Of a stretch of 64,000 nt of DNA, positions 17,519 to 26,164 are shown piece by piece. The notes beneath the pieces are model-generated. The model was given only the letters and a program-made list of their open reading frames with translations, had not been told where the DNA came from and did not search any database. The position numbers and the translations under genes are program-made. The stretch is from Aeromonas fluvialis (lineage in GTDB: Bacteria; Pseudomonadota; Gammaproteobacteria; Enterobacterales; Aeromonadaceae). The first letter of the stretch is position 1. The number at the start of each line of letters is the position of its first letter. The stretch is taken from positions 1-64,000 of the forward strand of contig NZ_CDBO01000074.1 in assembly GCF_000819885.1 (NCBI RefSeq), written 5' to 3'.

Positions 17519-20398
17519 TCAGGCTCCTACTTTGCGAAAACGGCACAGGGTGACCTTGGTCTCCTGCATCTGGGTAACCGGGTCATAGCCATAAGTGGTG
17601 ACTATGTTGACCGATTCCCCCAGCACATAGGGGTCAGACCCTTCCGGATATTTGGATCGCAGATCCTTGCCCTCGAAGTGGCCGCCGAAATGGAACGGCA
17701 TAAAGGCGAGCCCCGCTTTGACCCGCGGCGTCACCAGCGCCTTCACCTTGACGCGGCCCCCTTCCGGCCCCTCGACCCAGACATCCTGACCGTCGCGCAC
17801 GCCGACGTCGTTAGCATCCGCCGGGTTCATCTCGACGAACATCTCCTGCTGCAGCTCCGCGAGCCAGGGGTTGGATCGGGTCTCGTCACCGCCCCCCTCG
17901 TATTCGACCAGACGGCCCGAGGTGAGGATGATGGGGAACTCCTTGCTGACGTCTTTTTCCTGCACCGAGGCGTACTGGGTCGGCAGGCGCCACAGACTCT
18001 TGGCATCGGGCCAGGTGGCGTAGTCGGCCAGCAGATCCCGGCGCGGGGTGTAGAGCGGTTCGCGGTGCTTGGGCACCTGATCCGGGAAGGTCCACACCAC
18101 GCAGCGCGCCTTGGCGTTGCCGTAGGGGACGAAGCCGTGCTTGATGGCGACCCGCTGGATACCGCCAGAGAGGTCGGTCTTCCAGTTCTTGCCCTCGGCC
18201 TCTTTCTTCTCGGCCTCGGTCAGCTCATCCCACCAGCCGAGCTGCTTCATCAGGTCGGCGGTGATCTCGGGATAACCGTCCTCTACCTCGCTCCCCTTGG
18301 GCCAGGAGTCTTCGGCGAGCAGTGACACCCCCTGATACTCGATACCGAAACGGGCGCGGAAACCGCCGCCCCCTTCCGAGACCGGAATGCTGGTGTCGTA
18401 AAGGATGTGGCTGCCGGGATGCTTCATCTCCGGGGTACCCCAGCAGGGCCAGGGCAGACCGTACACTTCGCCACTGACCGGGCCGCCCTCGGCCTTGAGG
18501 CTGGTCTTGTGGAAGGTGTGCCAGTTCTGCTGGTGCGCCTTGAGGCGCTCCGGGCTCTGGCCGGTGTAGCCGACGGTCCACATGCCACGGTTGTACTCGC
18601 GGGTGATGTCTTCCAAGAGCGGCTGGTTATTCTCCACCTTGATGTGCTTGAACAGCTCATCGGCAAAGCCCAGCTTCTTGCTCAACAGATACATGATCTC
18701 GTGGTCGACCTTGGACTCGAACAGGGGCTCGATCACCTTGTCGCGCCACTGCATGGAGCGGTTGGTAGCCGTGACGGAACCATAGGTCTCGAACTGGGTA
18801 GTGGCCGGCAGCAGGTAGACGCCGTCGGTGCGATCGTTCATGACGGCGGCAACGGTGGGATACGGGTCGACGATCACCATCATGTCGAGCTTTTGCATCG
18901 CCTTCTTCATTTCGGGACCGCGAGTCTGGGAGTTGACCGCATGGCCCCAGTAGAACATGGCGCGGATATTGGTGCCCTGCTCGATGAGATCGGCGTTCTC
19001 CAGCACCCCATCCACCCAGCGGGAGACCGGAATGCCGTTGTTGTTCATCGGCAGCTTGCCGTTGTAGGCCTTGTTGTCAAAACGGGCCTTGAGCCACTCG
19101 AAATCCACATCCCACACCCGGGCCCAGTGCTTCCAGGCCCCCTCTTCCAGCCCGTAGTAGCCTGGCAGAGAGTCGGAGGTGACGCCAAAGTCGGTGGCAC
19201 CCTGCACGTTGTCGTGACCGCGGAAAATGTTGGTGCCCGCCCCGCTCTTGCCCACGTTGCCGAGGGCCAGCTCGAGGATGCAGTAAGCGCGGGTGTTGTT
19301 GTTGCCCGTGGTGTGCTGGGTCCCCCCCATGCACCAGACCACACAACCCGGACGGTTATCTGCGAGCAACTTGGCGGCGCCATAGACCTCTTTTTCGTTC
19401 AGGCCAGTCACCCGCTCCACTTCCGCCGGGGTCCAGCGCGCCACCTCTTTTTGCACCTCGTCCATGCCAAAGACACGGGTGCGAATGAACTCCTTGTCTT
19501 CCCAGCCATTCTTGAAGATGTGCCAGAGCATACCCCAGATAAAGGCGACGTCGGTGCCCGGGCGCAGGGAGAGGTACATATCCGCCTTGGCGGCAGTGCG
19601 GGTACGGCGCGGGTCGACCACCAGGATCTTGCAGCCGTTGCGCTCTTTCGCCAGCAGGATGTGCTGCATGGCGACCGGGTGGGCCTCCGCCGGGTTGGAG
19701 CCGATAAACATGATCGACTTGCTGTTGTGCATGTCGTTCAGGCTGTTGGTCATGGCGCCGTAGCCCCAGGTGTTTGCCACACCCGCGACTGTGGTGGAGT
19801 GGCAGATACGCGCCTGGTGATCCACGTTGTTGGTGCCCCAAAGCGACGCCATCTTGCGAAACAGATAGGCCTGCTCGTTGGAGTGCTTGGCGGAGCCGAG
19901 CCAGAAGATGCTGTCGGGGCCGGACTCCTTGCGCAGACGCTGCACCTCATTGCCCACCTCTTCGATGGCCTGATCCCAGCTGATGCGCTGCCACTTGCCC
20001 CCCACCAGCTTCATCGGGTACTTGAGGCGACGCTCGCCGTGGCCATGCTCGCGCAGAGCCGCCCCCTTGGCGCAGTGACCGCCGAGGTTGAAGGGGTGAT
20101 CGAAGGCCGGCTCCTGACCGGTCCAGACGCCGTTCTGCACCTCGGCATAGACGCCGCAGCCCACCGAGCAGTGGGAGCAGATGGTACGCTTCACCTCGAC
20201 CGGCACGTCGGCGGCCACGGTGTTGGCCTCGGCTCGCTGCATCATGGCAGGGGCCAGCCAGCCGGCGGCCACGGTCCCACCGGCCACCAGGCCGGAGTTG
20301 ACCATAAAGGCGCGGCGGGTCAGCCCCTGACCACGGGAGGTGGCGGCACTGGATTGATCGGCGGAAGTTGCCGGCTCGGCACGTTTTGTCAGTTTCAT
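17519..20398 (-). CDS. fdhA: Formate dehydrogenase alpha subunit (Mo/W-bis-MGD, Cys type, Tat-exported)
   Basis: The 959-residue catalytic subunit oxidises formate to carbon dioxide, probably in the periplasm. A twin-arginine signal (TRRAFMVNS, residues ~27-35) is followed by a 4Fe-4S motif (CSHCSVGCGVY ... GGHCAKG) and the molybdopterin domains. The metal ligand is Cys199 (DHQARICHSTTV) encoded by TGC, where FDH-N has selenocysteine. The C-terminal MGD-binding domain is present (TSGRLVEYEGGG, VWVEGPEG). It is co-transcribed with the Tat peptide gene upstream and the beta and gamma genes downstream. The tungstate transporter in the same cluster suggests tungsten may be the metal. Confidence 0.95.
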   Translation of the reverse strand: MKLTKRAEPATSADQSSAATSRGQGLTRRAFMVNSGLVAGGTVAAGWLAPAMMQRAEANTVAADVPVEVKRTICSHCSVGCGVYAEVQNGVWTGQEPAFDHPFNLGGHCAKGAALREHGHGERRLKYPMKLVGGKWQRISWDQAIEEVGNEVQRLRKESGPDSIFWLGSAKHSNEQAYLFRKMASLWGTNNVDHQARICHSTTVAGVANTWGYGAMTNSLNDMHNSKSIMFIGSNPAEAHPVAMQHILLAKERNGCKILVVDPRRTRTAAKADMYLSLRPGTDVAFIWGMLWHIFKNGWEDKEFIRTRVFGMDEVQKEVARWTPAEVERVTGLNEKEVYGAAKLLADNRPGCVVWCMGGTQHTTGNNNTRAYCILELALGNVGKSGAGTNIFRGHDNVQGATDFGVTSDSLPGYYGLEEGAWKHWARVWDVDFEWLKARFDNKAYNGKLPMNNNGIPVSRWVDGVLENADLIEQGTNIRAMFYWGHAVNSQTRGPEMKKAMQKLDMMVIVDPYPTVAAVMNDRTDGVYLLPATTQFETYGSVTATNRSMQWRDKVIEPLFESKVDHEIMYLLSKKLGFADELFKHIKVENNQPLLEDITREYNRGMWTVGYTGQSPERLKAHQQNWHTFHKTSLKAEGGPVSGEVYGLPWPCWGTPEMKHPGSHILYDTSIPVSEGGGGFRARFGIEYQGVSLLAEDSWPKGSEVEDGYPEITADLMKQLGWWDELTEAEKKEAEGKNWKTDLSGGIQRVAIKHGFVPYGNAKARCVVWTFPDQVPKHREPLYTPRRDLLADYATWPDAKSLWRLPTQYASVQEKDVSKEFPIILTSGRLVEYEGGGDETRSNPWLAELQQEMFVEMNPADANDVGVRDGQDVWVEGPEGGRVKVKALVTPRVKAGLAFMPFHFGGHFEGKDLRSKYPEGSDPYVLGESVNIVTTYGYDPVTQMQETKVTLCRFRKVGA

Positions 20399-20421
20399 GA
20401 GTTCTCCTTCACTGATCCGGC

Positions 20422-20625
20422 TTAGTCAGTGCCGCGCAGGGTGCGATAAAAGTCGTGAACATGGGGGGTCTCCCGATAGCCCTTGTCCGGCTCGGTATCG
20501 TGGGTGAGCACCTCTTTGCCCACTACCCGGCCGGTGGCACCGGCCAATACGCCTATGGTGGCGACCACGCCGACACCCTTGATCAGGTTACGACGTGACG
20601 GATCTTGCAGCTTGTCATCGCTCAT
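20422..20625 (-). CDS. Small twin-arginine-signal protein of formate dehydrogenase operons
   Basis: The 67-residue protein is mostly a Tat signal (SRRNLIKGVGVVATIGVLAG) plus a short tail ending HVHDFYRTLRGTD. Such proteins (formate dehydrogenase region Tat-target family) are regularly found just upstream of FDH alpha subunits. The role is unknown; a structural or maturation partner is inferred. GGAGAA precedes the ATG at 20625; a longer start at 20676 lacks one. Confidence 0.85.
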   Translation of the reverse strand: MSDDKLQDPSRRNLIKGVGVVATIGVLAGATGRVVGKEVLTHDTEPDKGYRETPHVHDFYRTLRGTD

Positions 20626-20702
20626 CTTGTTCTCTCCGACGCTTGTTTTTGTTATGGCCGGCCCGGTGGCCGACATGGCTACGAACGGTATCTGTCATAT
20701 GG

Positions 20703-21323
20703 TTATGGGCGAGTGACCACCCGAGCGCCAAACGGCAGGCGCAATTCGTTTTCCAGCTTGAAGAAATCTTCGGCAAGGGCGCCGACCGCCCGGTAGAAGC
20801 TGCCCCCTTTCGCCTGTTGCTGATCGCGGCAGCAGGCGAGAACCCAAGGGGCAAGGTGGCGCTCATAGAAGCGGTTACGCTCCGGGTGCTGCTCGCCAAT
20901 CAACACTGCCATCACCTCACAGAGGGCGGCCAGATGATCTTCCGGCTCGCACACTCCGCTCTGGCGCTCGAAACCGAGCGACTGCAGATCTGCGCGCAGC
21001 ACCGCCAGCGGCAGCTCCATCAGGGAGCCGGTGAGATACCAGGAGGCAAACGGCACGATCTCCCCGCGCCCCAGCCCGATAAAGAGATCCTGATACTCCT
21101 CGGCAAGCGCATGCTCGTGGTGGCTGCTGGCCGCCAGCTGCACCAGCCCCAGCCCTCTGGCAAAGAGGCCCGGCATCGGCTGCAACCCTTGCAGCCAGGC
21201 GAGCTGTTCACCACGGGGGGCGGCGCGCCAGAGGCTTGCCAGCAGGGCGTAGAGATCGGCGCTGCTCTGTTCCAGTTCGATCATGGTCAGTTCGCCAGCC
21301 TTTTCGTTATGTTGTTCACTCAT
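20703..21323 (-). CDS. TorD/DmsD-family redox enzyme chaperone
   Basis: The ~206-residue all-helical protein fits the TorD family: SADLYALLASLWRAAP at the start, EYQDLFIGLGRGEIVPFASWYL in the centre (family signature EYxxLF...G...PxxS.YL), and EPEDHLAALCEVMAVLI. It probably binds the Tat signal of the alpha subunit until cofactor is loaded. AAGGGG lies seven bases before the ATG at 21323. It sits 10 bases after the 4Fe-4S gene in the same operon. Confidence 0.88.
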   Translation of the reverse strand: MSEQHNEKAGELTMIELEQSSADLYALLASLWRAAPRGEQLAWLQGLQPMPGLFARGLGLVQLAASSHHEHALAEEYQDLFIGLGRGEIVPFASWYLTGSLMELPLAVLRADLQSLGFERQSGVCEPEDHLAALCEVMAVLIGEQHPERNRFYERHLAPWVLACCRDQQQAKGGSFYRAVGALAEDFFKLENELRLPFGARVVTRP

Positions 21324-21333
21324 CACTGGCCCC

Positions 21334-23082
21334 TTATATCTTGAGCTGGGCGGCGGGATCTGCCGCCAGCGCCGCAAACACATCCTTGACCCGACAGTCC
21401 TCGCACATCAGCAGCCGCTGGGCGGCCTCGTTCTGGAAGTGGGAGTGAGCGGCCAGTTTCTGCTGGATGCGGCGGATCATCGAGGCGGGCGCGAACGGCT
21501 TGGAGCAGCGAATGCAGCAGGCGGCCTCTTCGGCTTTCAGGCTCTGCACGGCGCGCCTCGCCTCAGGCACGGGTTGCAGGCGGGGCATCAGCACGATGGC
21601 CTGCTCGGGGCACGCCTTTTCGCACATGCCGCACTGGATGCAATCCTGCTCGATAAAATTGAGGCCCGGCGTGTGGCCCACCGCATGCAGGGCGCGGCTC
21701 GGACAGACCGCCACGCAGCCCATGCAGAGGGTGCAGTCAGCCTCTTTCAATTCAACGCTGCCGTATGGGGCGCCATGAGGCACTGCCAGCGGCTCGCGGC
21801 TCCCCTCATTGGCCTGCCAGAGGGCATCGAAGGCGGTAAACAGGTTTTCCCGTTTATCCCCTTTCAGCGGCTTGTCCAGCAGGGCAACGGCTGGCTGGCC
21901 GGAAACAGGCTCACCAGCATCCGGGTTAAACAGGGCGATGCGATCGGCAGCAAGACCCGCGCCCGCCAAGAGCACGGCGGCGCTGGCCAGCTCCCGCTCA
22001 ACCAGCGCACGGACGCTGGCGGGGGCATCCTCGCCCAGCGCAATGCGCACCGCGCTGGCGCCATAGGCGAGGGCGGCGAACCAGCTCTCGATGCCTAAGC
22101 TGGCGCTCTCCTCCACCCAGACCGGCAGCCAGTTGGCGGGCAGGCGGGTGAGTTCAGCCTCCACCCAATCGCGCTCGTTTTCACCGGCGATGAGCAGTTG
22201 AGGCGCTTCGCCCCCCGCCTCCCGGTAGTGCTTGAGCAATCGGAACAGGTAGTCGCCGCTGGTGTTGGCATCGGGCTGGTGATAGGCAATCGCCCCGGTC
22301 GGGCAGGCGGAGGCACAGCTGCCGAAGCCCTGACAGAGATGGGGATCGATCTGGATGCGGCCATTGATGGGCTTGAGTGCATCGGTCGGGCAGACGTCGA
22401 GACAGCGGCTGCAACCGGGCACGCCGCGGGCGGTAAAGGCGCAGGCCTCGGGGTCGAGGCGAAAATAGCGCGGCTTGTCGAAGATACCGGTCAGCGCACA
22501 GAGCTCGGCGAGCCGTTCAGCCAGCTCTTGGTCATCGGCCAGATGCAGATAACCGACCGGCGGACGCTCCAGCGCAAAGAGCGGGGCGCGGCCCAGATCG
22601 GCCACCAGATCAAAGCGTGGCTCGCGTGGCTGTTCACTAACAGCAGCCGCTTGGTGTGGAAAGCCTTGTTGTGGGAAGCAAAGCGCCGCCAGGTTAACCC
22701 GCTCACCCTGCCCATTGAGGCCGGTGAGCTGGAACTGACCGAGATACCCTGTCAGGCTCGGCTCGCGCAGGGTCAGGGCCGCGAGGGATGCGGTGGCATC
22801 GAAAATGGTCTCGAGATCTGCTGCCTCGGCATCGTGGACCGCTTCGGTCACCAGCAGGGTGGGCTTCACCCCGGCAGGCAGCAGGCTGGCAGCGCGGCGA
22901 ATGCGATCTTCCGGGCCGACCAGCAGCAGGCGCCCCTGACTCCGGTAAGAGACAGTGGCCGGGATCAGGTTGTCGGTCTTGACCGTATGCTGCAGGGCAT
23001 AGGCGCGCGCGTTATGCGCGGCCGCCCCCGCCCCATGGGCAAGATTGGAGGCCAGATTTGGCAATGTTTGTTCAGTGCTCAC
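21334..23082 (-). CDS. Cytosolic multi-cluster 4Fe-4S protein of the formate dehydrogenase operon
   Basis: The 582-residue protein has an N-terminal part of unknown fold, two ferredoxin pairs (CSRCLDVCPTDALK with CQGFGSCASACPTGAI; then CTLCMGCVAVCPSRAL with CIQCGMCEKACPEQAI), and a C-terminal CCIRCSKPF with a late CEDC. No signal peptide is seen. The start is a GTG at 23082 because AGGAG lies five bases before it; the frame stays open upstream to 23322 with no good ribosome site and would overlap the previous gene. A sigma-54-type promoter lies 56 bases upstream. It may supply electrons or clusters during maturation, which is inference. Confidence 0.85.
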   Translation of the reverse strand: MSTEQTLPNLASNLAHGAGAAAHNARAYALQHTVKTDNLIPATVSYRSQGRLLLVGPEDRIRRAASLLPAGVKPTLLVTEAVHDAEAADLETIFDATASLAALTLREPSLTGYLGQFQLTGLNGQGERVNLAALCFPQQGFPHQAAAVSEQPREPRFDLVADLGRAPLFALERPPVGYLHLADDQELAERLAELCALTGIFDKPRYFRLDPEACAFTARGVPGCSRCLDVCPTDALKPINGRIQIDPHLCQGFGSCASACPTGAIAYHQPDANTSGDYLFRLLKHYREAGGEAPQLLIAGENERDWVEAELTRLPANWLPVWVEESASLGIESWFAALAYGASAVRIALGEDAPASVRALVERELASAAVLLAGAGLAADRIALFNPDAGEPVSGQPAVALLDKPLKGDKRENLFTAFDALWQANEGSREPLAVPHGAPYGSVELKEADCTLCMGCVAVCPSRALHAVGHTPGLNFIEQDCIQCGMCEKACPEQAIVLMPRLQPVPEARRAVQSLKAEEAACCIRCSKPFAPASMIRRIQQKLAAHSHFQNEAAQRLLMCEDCRVKDVFAALAADPAAQLKI

Positions 23083-23137
23083 ATACGCTCCTGTGCGCGC
23101 CACCTCATGGGATGGGCGCTTGTTGGTAAGCCGAGAG

Positions 23138-23153
23138 AGCAAGAGGCGAGCCA
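23138..23153 (-). promoter_or_regulatory. Sigma-54 (-24/-12) promoter for the 4Fe-4S/formate dehydrogenase genes
   Basis: On the minus strand it reads TGGCTCGCCTCTTGCT. Against the consensus TGGCACGNNNNTTGCW it has exact GG-GC spacing and one mismatch. Predicted RNA begins about 45 bases before the GTG at 23082. A GGGACA-N3-TGTCCA site lies ~70 bases further upstream. Confidence 0.75.
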
Positions 23154-23185
23154 ACTCCCCCGGAAAAAAAGTGACTGACAGGGAG

Positions 23186-23779
23186 TCAGGATCCTGAAGG
23201 TTCCATTTCCCCACCTTTGGTTGGGACATTTTGTCCACCAGAGGAAACCAAAATGTCCCGATCGTCGGTGTGGGTTTGAGAATGGTTATCAGCCAGCTCG
23301 TCGGCGGCAGGTTCGCTGACAATCGCCACCGGTTCAGCGGATCCGCTGGCCGGATTGGCCGATTCGCTGTCCGGGGCGGTTACCTGATCTACCAGCCAGT
23401 TGCGCAGGCCAGCGGTCAGGGCCGCAGGCAGCAATTCGGGCTGGCTGAAATCCTGGGTGTAGTCGTCGAGCCCATCCGGCTTGTGGCTGCGAAACATGGC
23501 CCGCAGCGCCTCCTTGTCGGGGAGTTTGGCCTTGCCCGGCTGGGCCGTTGTTAGCGGCGGTTTGCCACTCTCGGCCCCCTCAACGGCAAGGGATTCACAG
23601 CTCCCCTTGTCAGTGCTGACTACGGGGCTATCCAGCGCAGTATCTGGAGTTTCAGCTTCGCCACTGCTTTCGGTTGACACGGTAACAGCCTCGGGAATGG
23701 CCTCTTCCCTCGGCTGCAATACCTGATGCTTGCGCGCCTCACTCTTGCGAGACGACCAGCGCTTTAGGAACTCACTCAT
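23186..23779 (-). CDS. DUF3306 protein
   Basis: The 197-residue protein starts MSEFLKRWSSRK, as DUF3306 members do, then has an acidic low-complexity section. The conserved core follows (LPDKEALRAMFRSHKPDGLDDYTQDF, split here: residues ~105-130), and an acidic tail ends the protein. It is found with DUF3305 in formate dehydrogenase clusters, so a role in assembly is inferred. Its start overlaps the DUF3305 stop by eight bases. The operator-like palindrome at 23223-23237 lies inside its 3' end. Confidence 0.82.
   Translation of the reverse strand: MSEFLKRWSSRKSEARKHQVLQPREEAIPEAVTVSTESSGEAETPDTALDSPVVSTDKGSCESLAVEGAESGKPPLTTAQPGKAKLPDKEALRAMFRSHKPDGLDDYTQDFSQPELLPAALTAGLRNWLVDQVTAPDSESANPASGSAEPVAIVSEPAADELADNHSQTHTDDRDILVSSGGQNVPTKGGEMEPSGS
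23223..23237. promoter_or_regulatory. Palindromic enhancer site (candidate response-regulator site)
   Basis: GGGACATTTTGTCCA matches 14 of 15 bases of the perfect palindrome at 31528-31542. It lies ~70 bases upstream of the -24/-12 promoter at 23138-23153. A further half site TGTCCC follows near 23254-23259. Upstream placement fits a sigma-54 activator site. Confidence 0.65.
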
Positions 23780-24326
23780 GGGCGCGATTTCCGCTGTCGC
23801 TGCCACGCTCACGGCCATCGGGGCCGGTGGCCTTAACGGCGCCACAGCTGGCTTGATCTTGGTTATCGACACCCAGCTGATCCTGCGCCCGTCCCTTGCC
23901 CTTCTTGCCCTTGCGGCGGGCCTCCAGCAGCTCGCCGTGGCGGCCGATAAAGGCCTCCACCCAGGCTTGCAGCGCCTCGGGCAGCGGGCAGGAGAGCACC
24001 TGCCGCTCGCCATCCATATAGGCGGCGGCCACGGTCTGGCTCAGGGTCAGGCCATCGGCCACAAAGCCACTGTCCACGCGGCTTCCGGTCACAAAGAGGC
24101 GGGGCGAGCCGGAGCTCAGATTGAAGCGATAATCCCCCCGCTCATCGCGAAACAGAGTAAGGGGTAAGGCACCAGCAGCCTCGGGCTCGGCGGGATGGAG
24201 CGCCGCTATCTCGAAGCGACGGCTCTGCCAGCGGCCAACCTGACTGTCGATGGCCTTTAACTCCAGTTGCAGCCAGCGCTGCGGGGGCAAGGTATTGGTG
24301 GTGTCTTGCACTGTCACGGCTCCCAT
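23772..24326 (-). CDS. DUF3305 protein
   Basis: The 184-residue protein has the DUF3305 core: RWLQLELKAIDSQVGRWQSRRFEI, split by residues ~15-40, then LTLFRDERGDYRFNLSSGSPRLF and LSQTVAAAYMDGE. The C-terminus is basic and low in complexity. It is the first gene of the minus-strand formate dehydrogenase cluster and overlaps DUF3306. The ATG at 24326 follows a GAGA-containing stretch that lies inside a long hairpin. Function is unknown. Confidence 0.8.
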   Translation of the reverse strand: MGAVTVQDTTNTLPPQRWLQLELKAIDSQVGRWQSRRFEIAALHPAEPEAAGALPLTLFRDERGDYRFNLSSGSPRLFVTGSRVDSGFVADGLTLSQTVAAAYMDGERQVLSCPLPEALQAWVEAFIGRHGELLEARRKGKKGKGRAQDQLGVDNQDQASCGAVKATGPDGRERGSDSGNRAHE

Positions 24327-24336
24327 CAGAAGGTCT

Positions 24337-24389
24337 CTGCCGGGCCGCCCTCCCCCGTGATCCACCCCGTTCGGGGCGGCTCACGGCAG
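24337..24389 (-). promoter_or_regulatory. Structured 5' leader of the DUF3305 transcript
   Basis: CTGCCG pairs with CGGCAG (24337-24342 with 24384-24389), and GCCGCC pairs with GGCGGC (24344-24349 with 24375-24380), around an inner CCCCG/CGGGG hairpin. The stem includes the bases just upstream of the DUF3305 start, so folding could control translation. I cannot say whether it is a known riboswitch class. Confidence 0.45.
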
Positions 24390-24429
24390 GAGATTTATGG
24401 CGGCCACGGCCATCAATGGGATAAGACAT

Positions 24430-24445
24430 AGCAAGAGTGGGGCCA
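24430..24445 (-). promoter_or_regulatory. Sigma-54 (-24/-12) promoter for DUF3305-DUF3306
   Basis: On the minus strand it reads TGGCCCCACTCTTGCT, with the -24 GG and -12 GC at exact spacing and two mismatches to the consensus. The predicted leader to the ATG at 24326 is about 90 bases and contains the hairpin at 24337-24389. Confidence 0.65.
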
Positions 24446-24578
24446 AGGCCGGATTGAGTGTTCCATCAAGGCGAACACGATACGCTGCAATTCCAATACG
24501 CGACCGTTCGAATGCGCGTTGCTATTCGTATTGGCAGCCCTATGGAATAATGCAAGCAAACCATTGTGGAAAATTAAA

Positions 24579-26060
24579 ATGCGTATCACACCAGAACTAA
24601 AAAATAAAGTTATAGAGATTGTTGATGAGTTTTGCTTCAATCACAAAAAATTTCAGGAATCACCAGAAGAGTTTTGCTGTCAGCAACACAATGATGGATT
24701 GATTCTGTATACAATAAATTCCCACCAAATTATTAATGACACAACCAAGATAGCAGTACGTCAGCTATATCGCTCTAGAGCTATTGATCAAAAAGTTAGA
24801 GCCTTAGCTAGGTTGATCCAACAAAAGGCTAATATCAACTGCTATGCTTCCGAGCTGATAAACCCTCTGTTGAATTTATTTTGCAAGCTGATAAACCAAT
24901 GTATTCAAGAAGATTCTTCGCTGGAAGACTTAATAAACCAAGAACTTCCTAAAGAAATCAACTCTATACGCAGAGATTTAATAAAGAAAAGAGAGTTTGG
25001 ATTTCCATACCATATGCTAGGACTAACCCAGGGGATAATATTATCTAACTCAATATCAATTGAATTATCACAAGACAATGATTTAAGTGATTCTGATAAG
25101 AAACATTATGAATTTGACCGTCATCTTTCATTCAATGCCTTTATAAAAATAAAGATAAAGGAAAAAATAAGCCCTAAGCTTGGGTTAGATCGTGCAAAGA
25201 AAATAAATTCTTTTGTAGCCAATTTTATAAACTTTGACTGTCATTTTATAAATCATAAAGAAACCCCATTTTCCCCTTGCATTGCATCCAACGCAAAGAT
25301 AAGAAACACATATGATTTTTATCTCGTTTTTAACCATAGAAACGAAAGAAGCAAATCAGACACTTTAAGGTTTTTATACAACAAAGCTGATGGTGAAAAC
25401 TATTGGAAAAACCTTCTCGACTGCCTGTGTAATGACGAATACCAAAAAGATAGCGAGGTCATATTAAGCTTGATGGCATTAGCTTCGGATTTTAGTAAAA
25501 AAAGAAGAGTTATTGACATCATTGTAAATTCAATAAATTGGTATAGTGATGCATTTGTCGAAGACAATAAAGAGTCACAGATAGTCAAATGCGTAACAGC
25601 TATAGAGTCACTTGTGAATTATGGAGAGAATACTAACAGTGAGAAAAGCCAAGATTCAAAACTAATAGATATGATTGAAGCCACCTTAAATAATACATCT
25701 GAAGAGGTGATTGAAAACACTATAAACGATATAAATAAGCTCATTGAATCATACCGAGACAAGAAAGTAGTACTTTCAAAACACAACTCCTATAGCGGAG
25801 TCACAGAAAATTTTAGACTGCGGGTTGGGAAATTATACAATGAAAAAGACAGAGCTTCTTTTGAGAGCAAAGCACAAGAGATTTATAAGGCAAGAAGTCA
25901 AATTGTACATGGTTCGGGACTCACTGAGTCGCTATCATTTTGCCCCCTAAAATTTTGTCGCGAAACTATCTACAATGCGATCCGTTATTTTTATTCATTC
26001 GGATTGAAACGGGATGATTATAAAAATAAGCTACCGATATACTTAGAAAAAATAAAATAG
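24579..26060 (+). CDS. AT-rich HEPN (Apea-like) protein, probable defence gene
   Basis: The ~493-residue protein has no signal peptide or membrane segment. Its C-terminal third fits the Apea-like HEPN fold: a helix KCVTAIESLVNYGEN (residues ~340-355) and, ~100 residues on, the motif ARSQIVHGSG, in which R-x4-H is the HEPN nuclease signature. The N-terminal ~330 residues are not recognised. The gene is strikingly AT-rich compared with its GC-rich neighbours, so recent acquisition is likely. It stands alone between divergent promoters of two formate dehydrogenase operons. The ATG at 24579 is preferred; a CTG/ATG-like start at 24519 would overlap GC-rich host sequence. Confidence 0.7.
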   Translation: MRITPELKNKVIEIVDEFCFNHKKFQESPEEFCCQQHNDGLILYTINSHQIINDTTKIAVRQLYRSRAIDQKVRALARLIQQKANINCYASELINPLLNLFCKLINQCIQEDSSLEDLINQELPKEINSIRRDLIKKREFGFPYHMLGLTQGIILSNSISIELSQDNDLSDSDKKHYEFDRHLSFNAFIKIKIKEKISPKLGLDRAKKINSFVANFINFDCHFINHKETPFSPCIASNAKIRNTYDFYLVFNHRNERSKSDTLRFLYNKADGENYWKNLLDCLCNDEYQKDSEVILSLMALASDFSKKRRVIDIIVNSINWYSDAFVEDNKESQIVKCVTAIESLVNYGENTNSEKSQDSKLIDMIEATLNNTSEEVIENTINDINKLIESYRDKKVVLSKHNSYSGVTENFRLRVGKLYNEKDRASFESKAQEIYKARSQIVHGSGLTESLSFCPLKFCRETIYNAIRYFYSFGLKRDDYKNKLPIYLEKIK

Positions 26061-26105
26061 AACAACTTATTTTAACCTACTCAAACCAGTATTTCCTAAA
26101 AAATC

Positions 26106-26121
26106 TGGAACAAAACTTGCT
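26106..26121 (+). promoter_or_regulatory. Sigma-54 (-24/-12) promoter for fdhD
   Basis: TGGAACAAAACTTGCT has exact -24/-12 spacing and two mismatches to the consensus. Predicted RNA begins ~30 bases before the fdhD ATG. No GGGACA-type palindrome is visible upstream; the region is occupied by the AT-rich HEPN gene. Confidence 0.65.
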
Positions 26122-26164
26122 GTATCCCTCCCCTTAGATCCCAGCAACCGGTCGCGAGGGACCC

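Noticed and set aside
18407-20425. Long open frame on the plus strand opposite fdhA
   Set aside because: It is the antisense shadow of a GC-rich coding gene with clear formate dehydrogenase motifs on the other strand; no ribosome site or recognisable domain.
24519-26121. Insertion sequence or transposon carrying the HEPN gene
   Set aside because: No transposase, terminal inverted repeats or target duplication were found at the edges.
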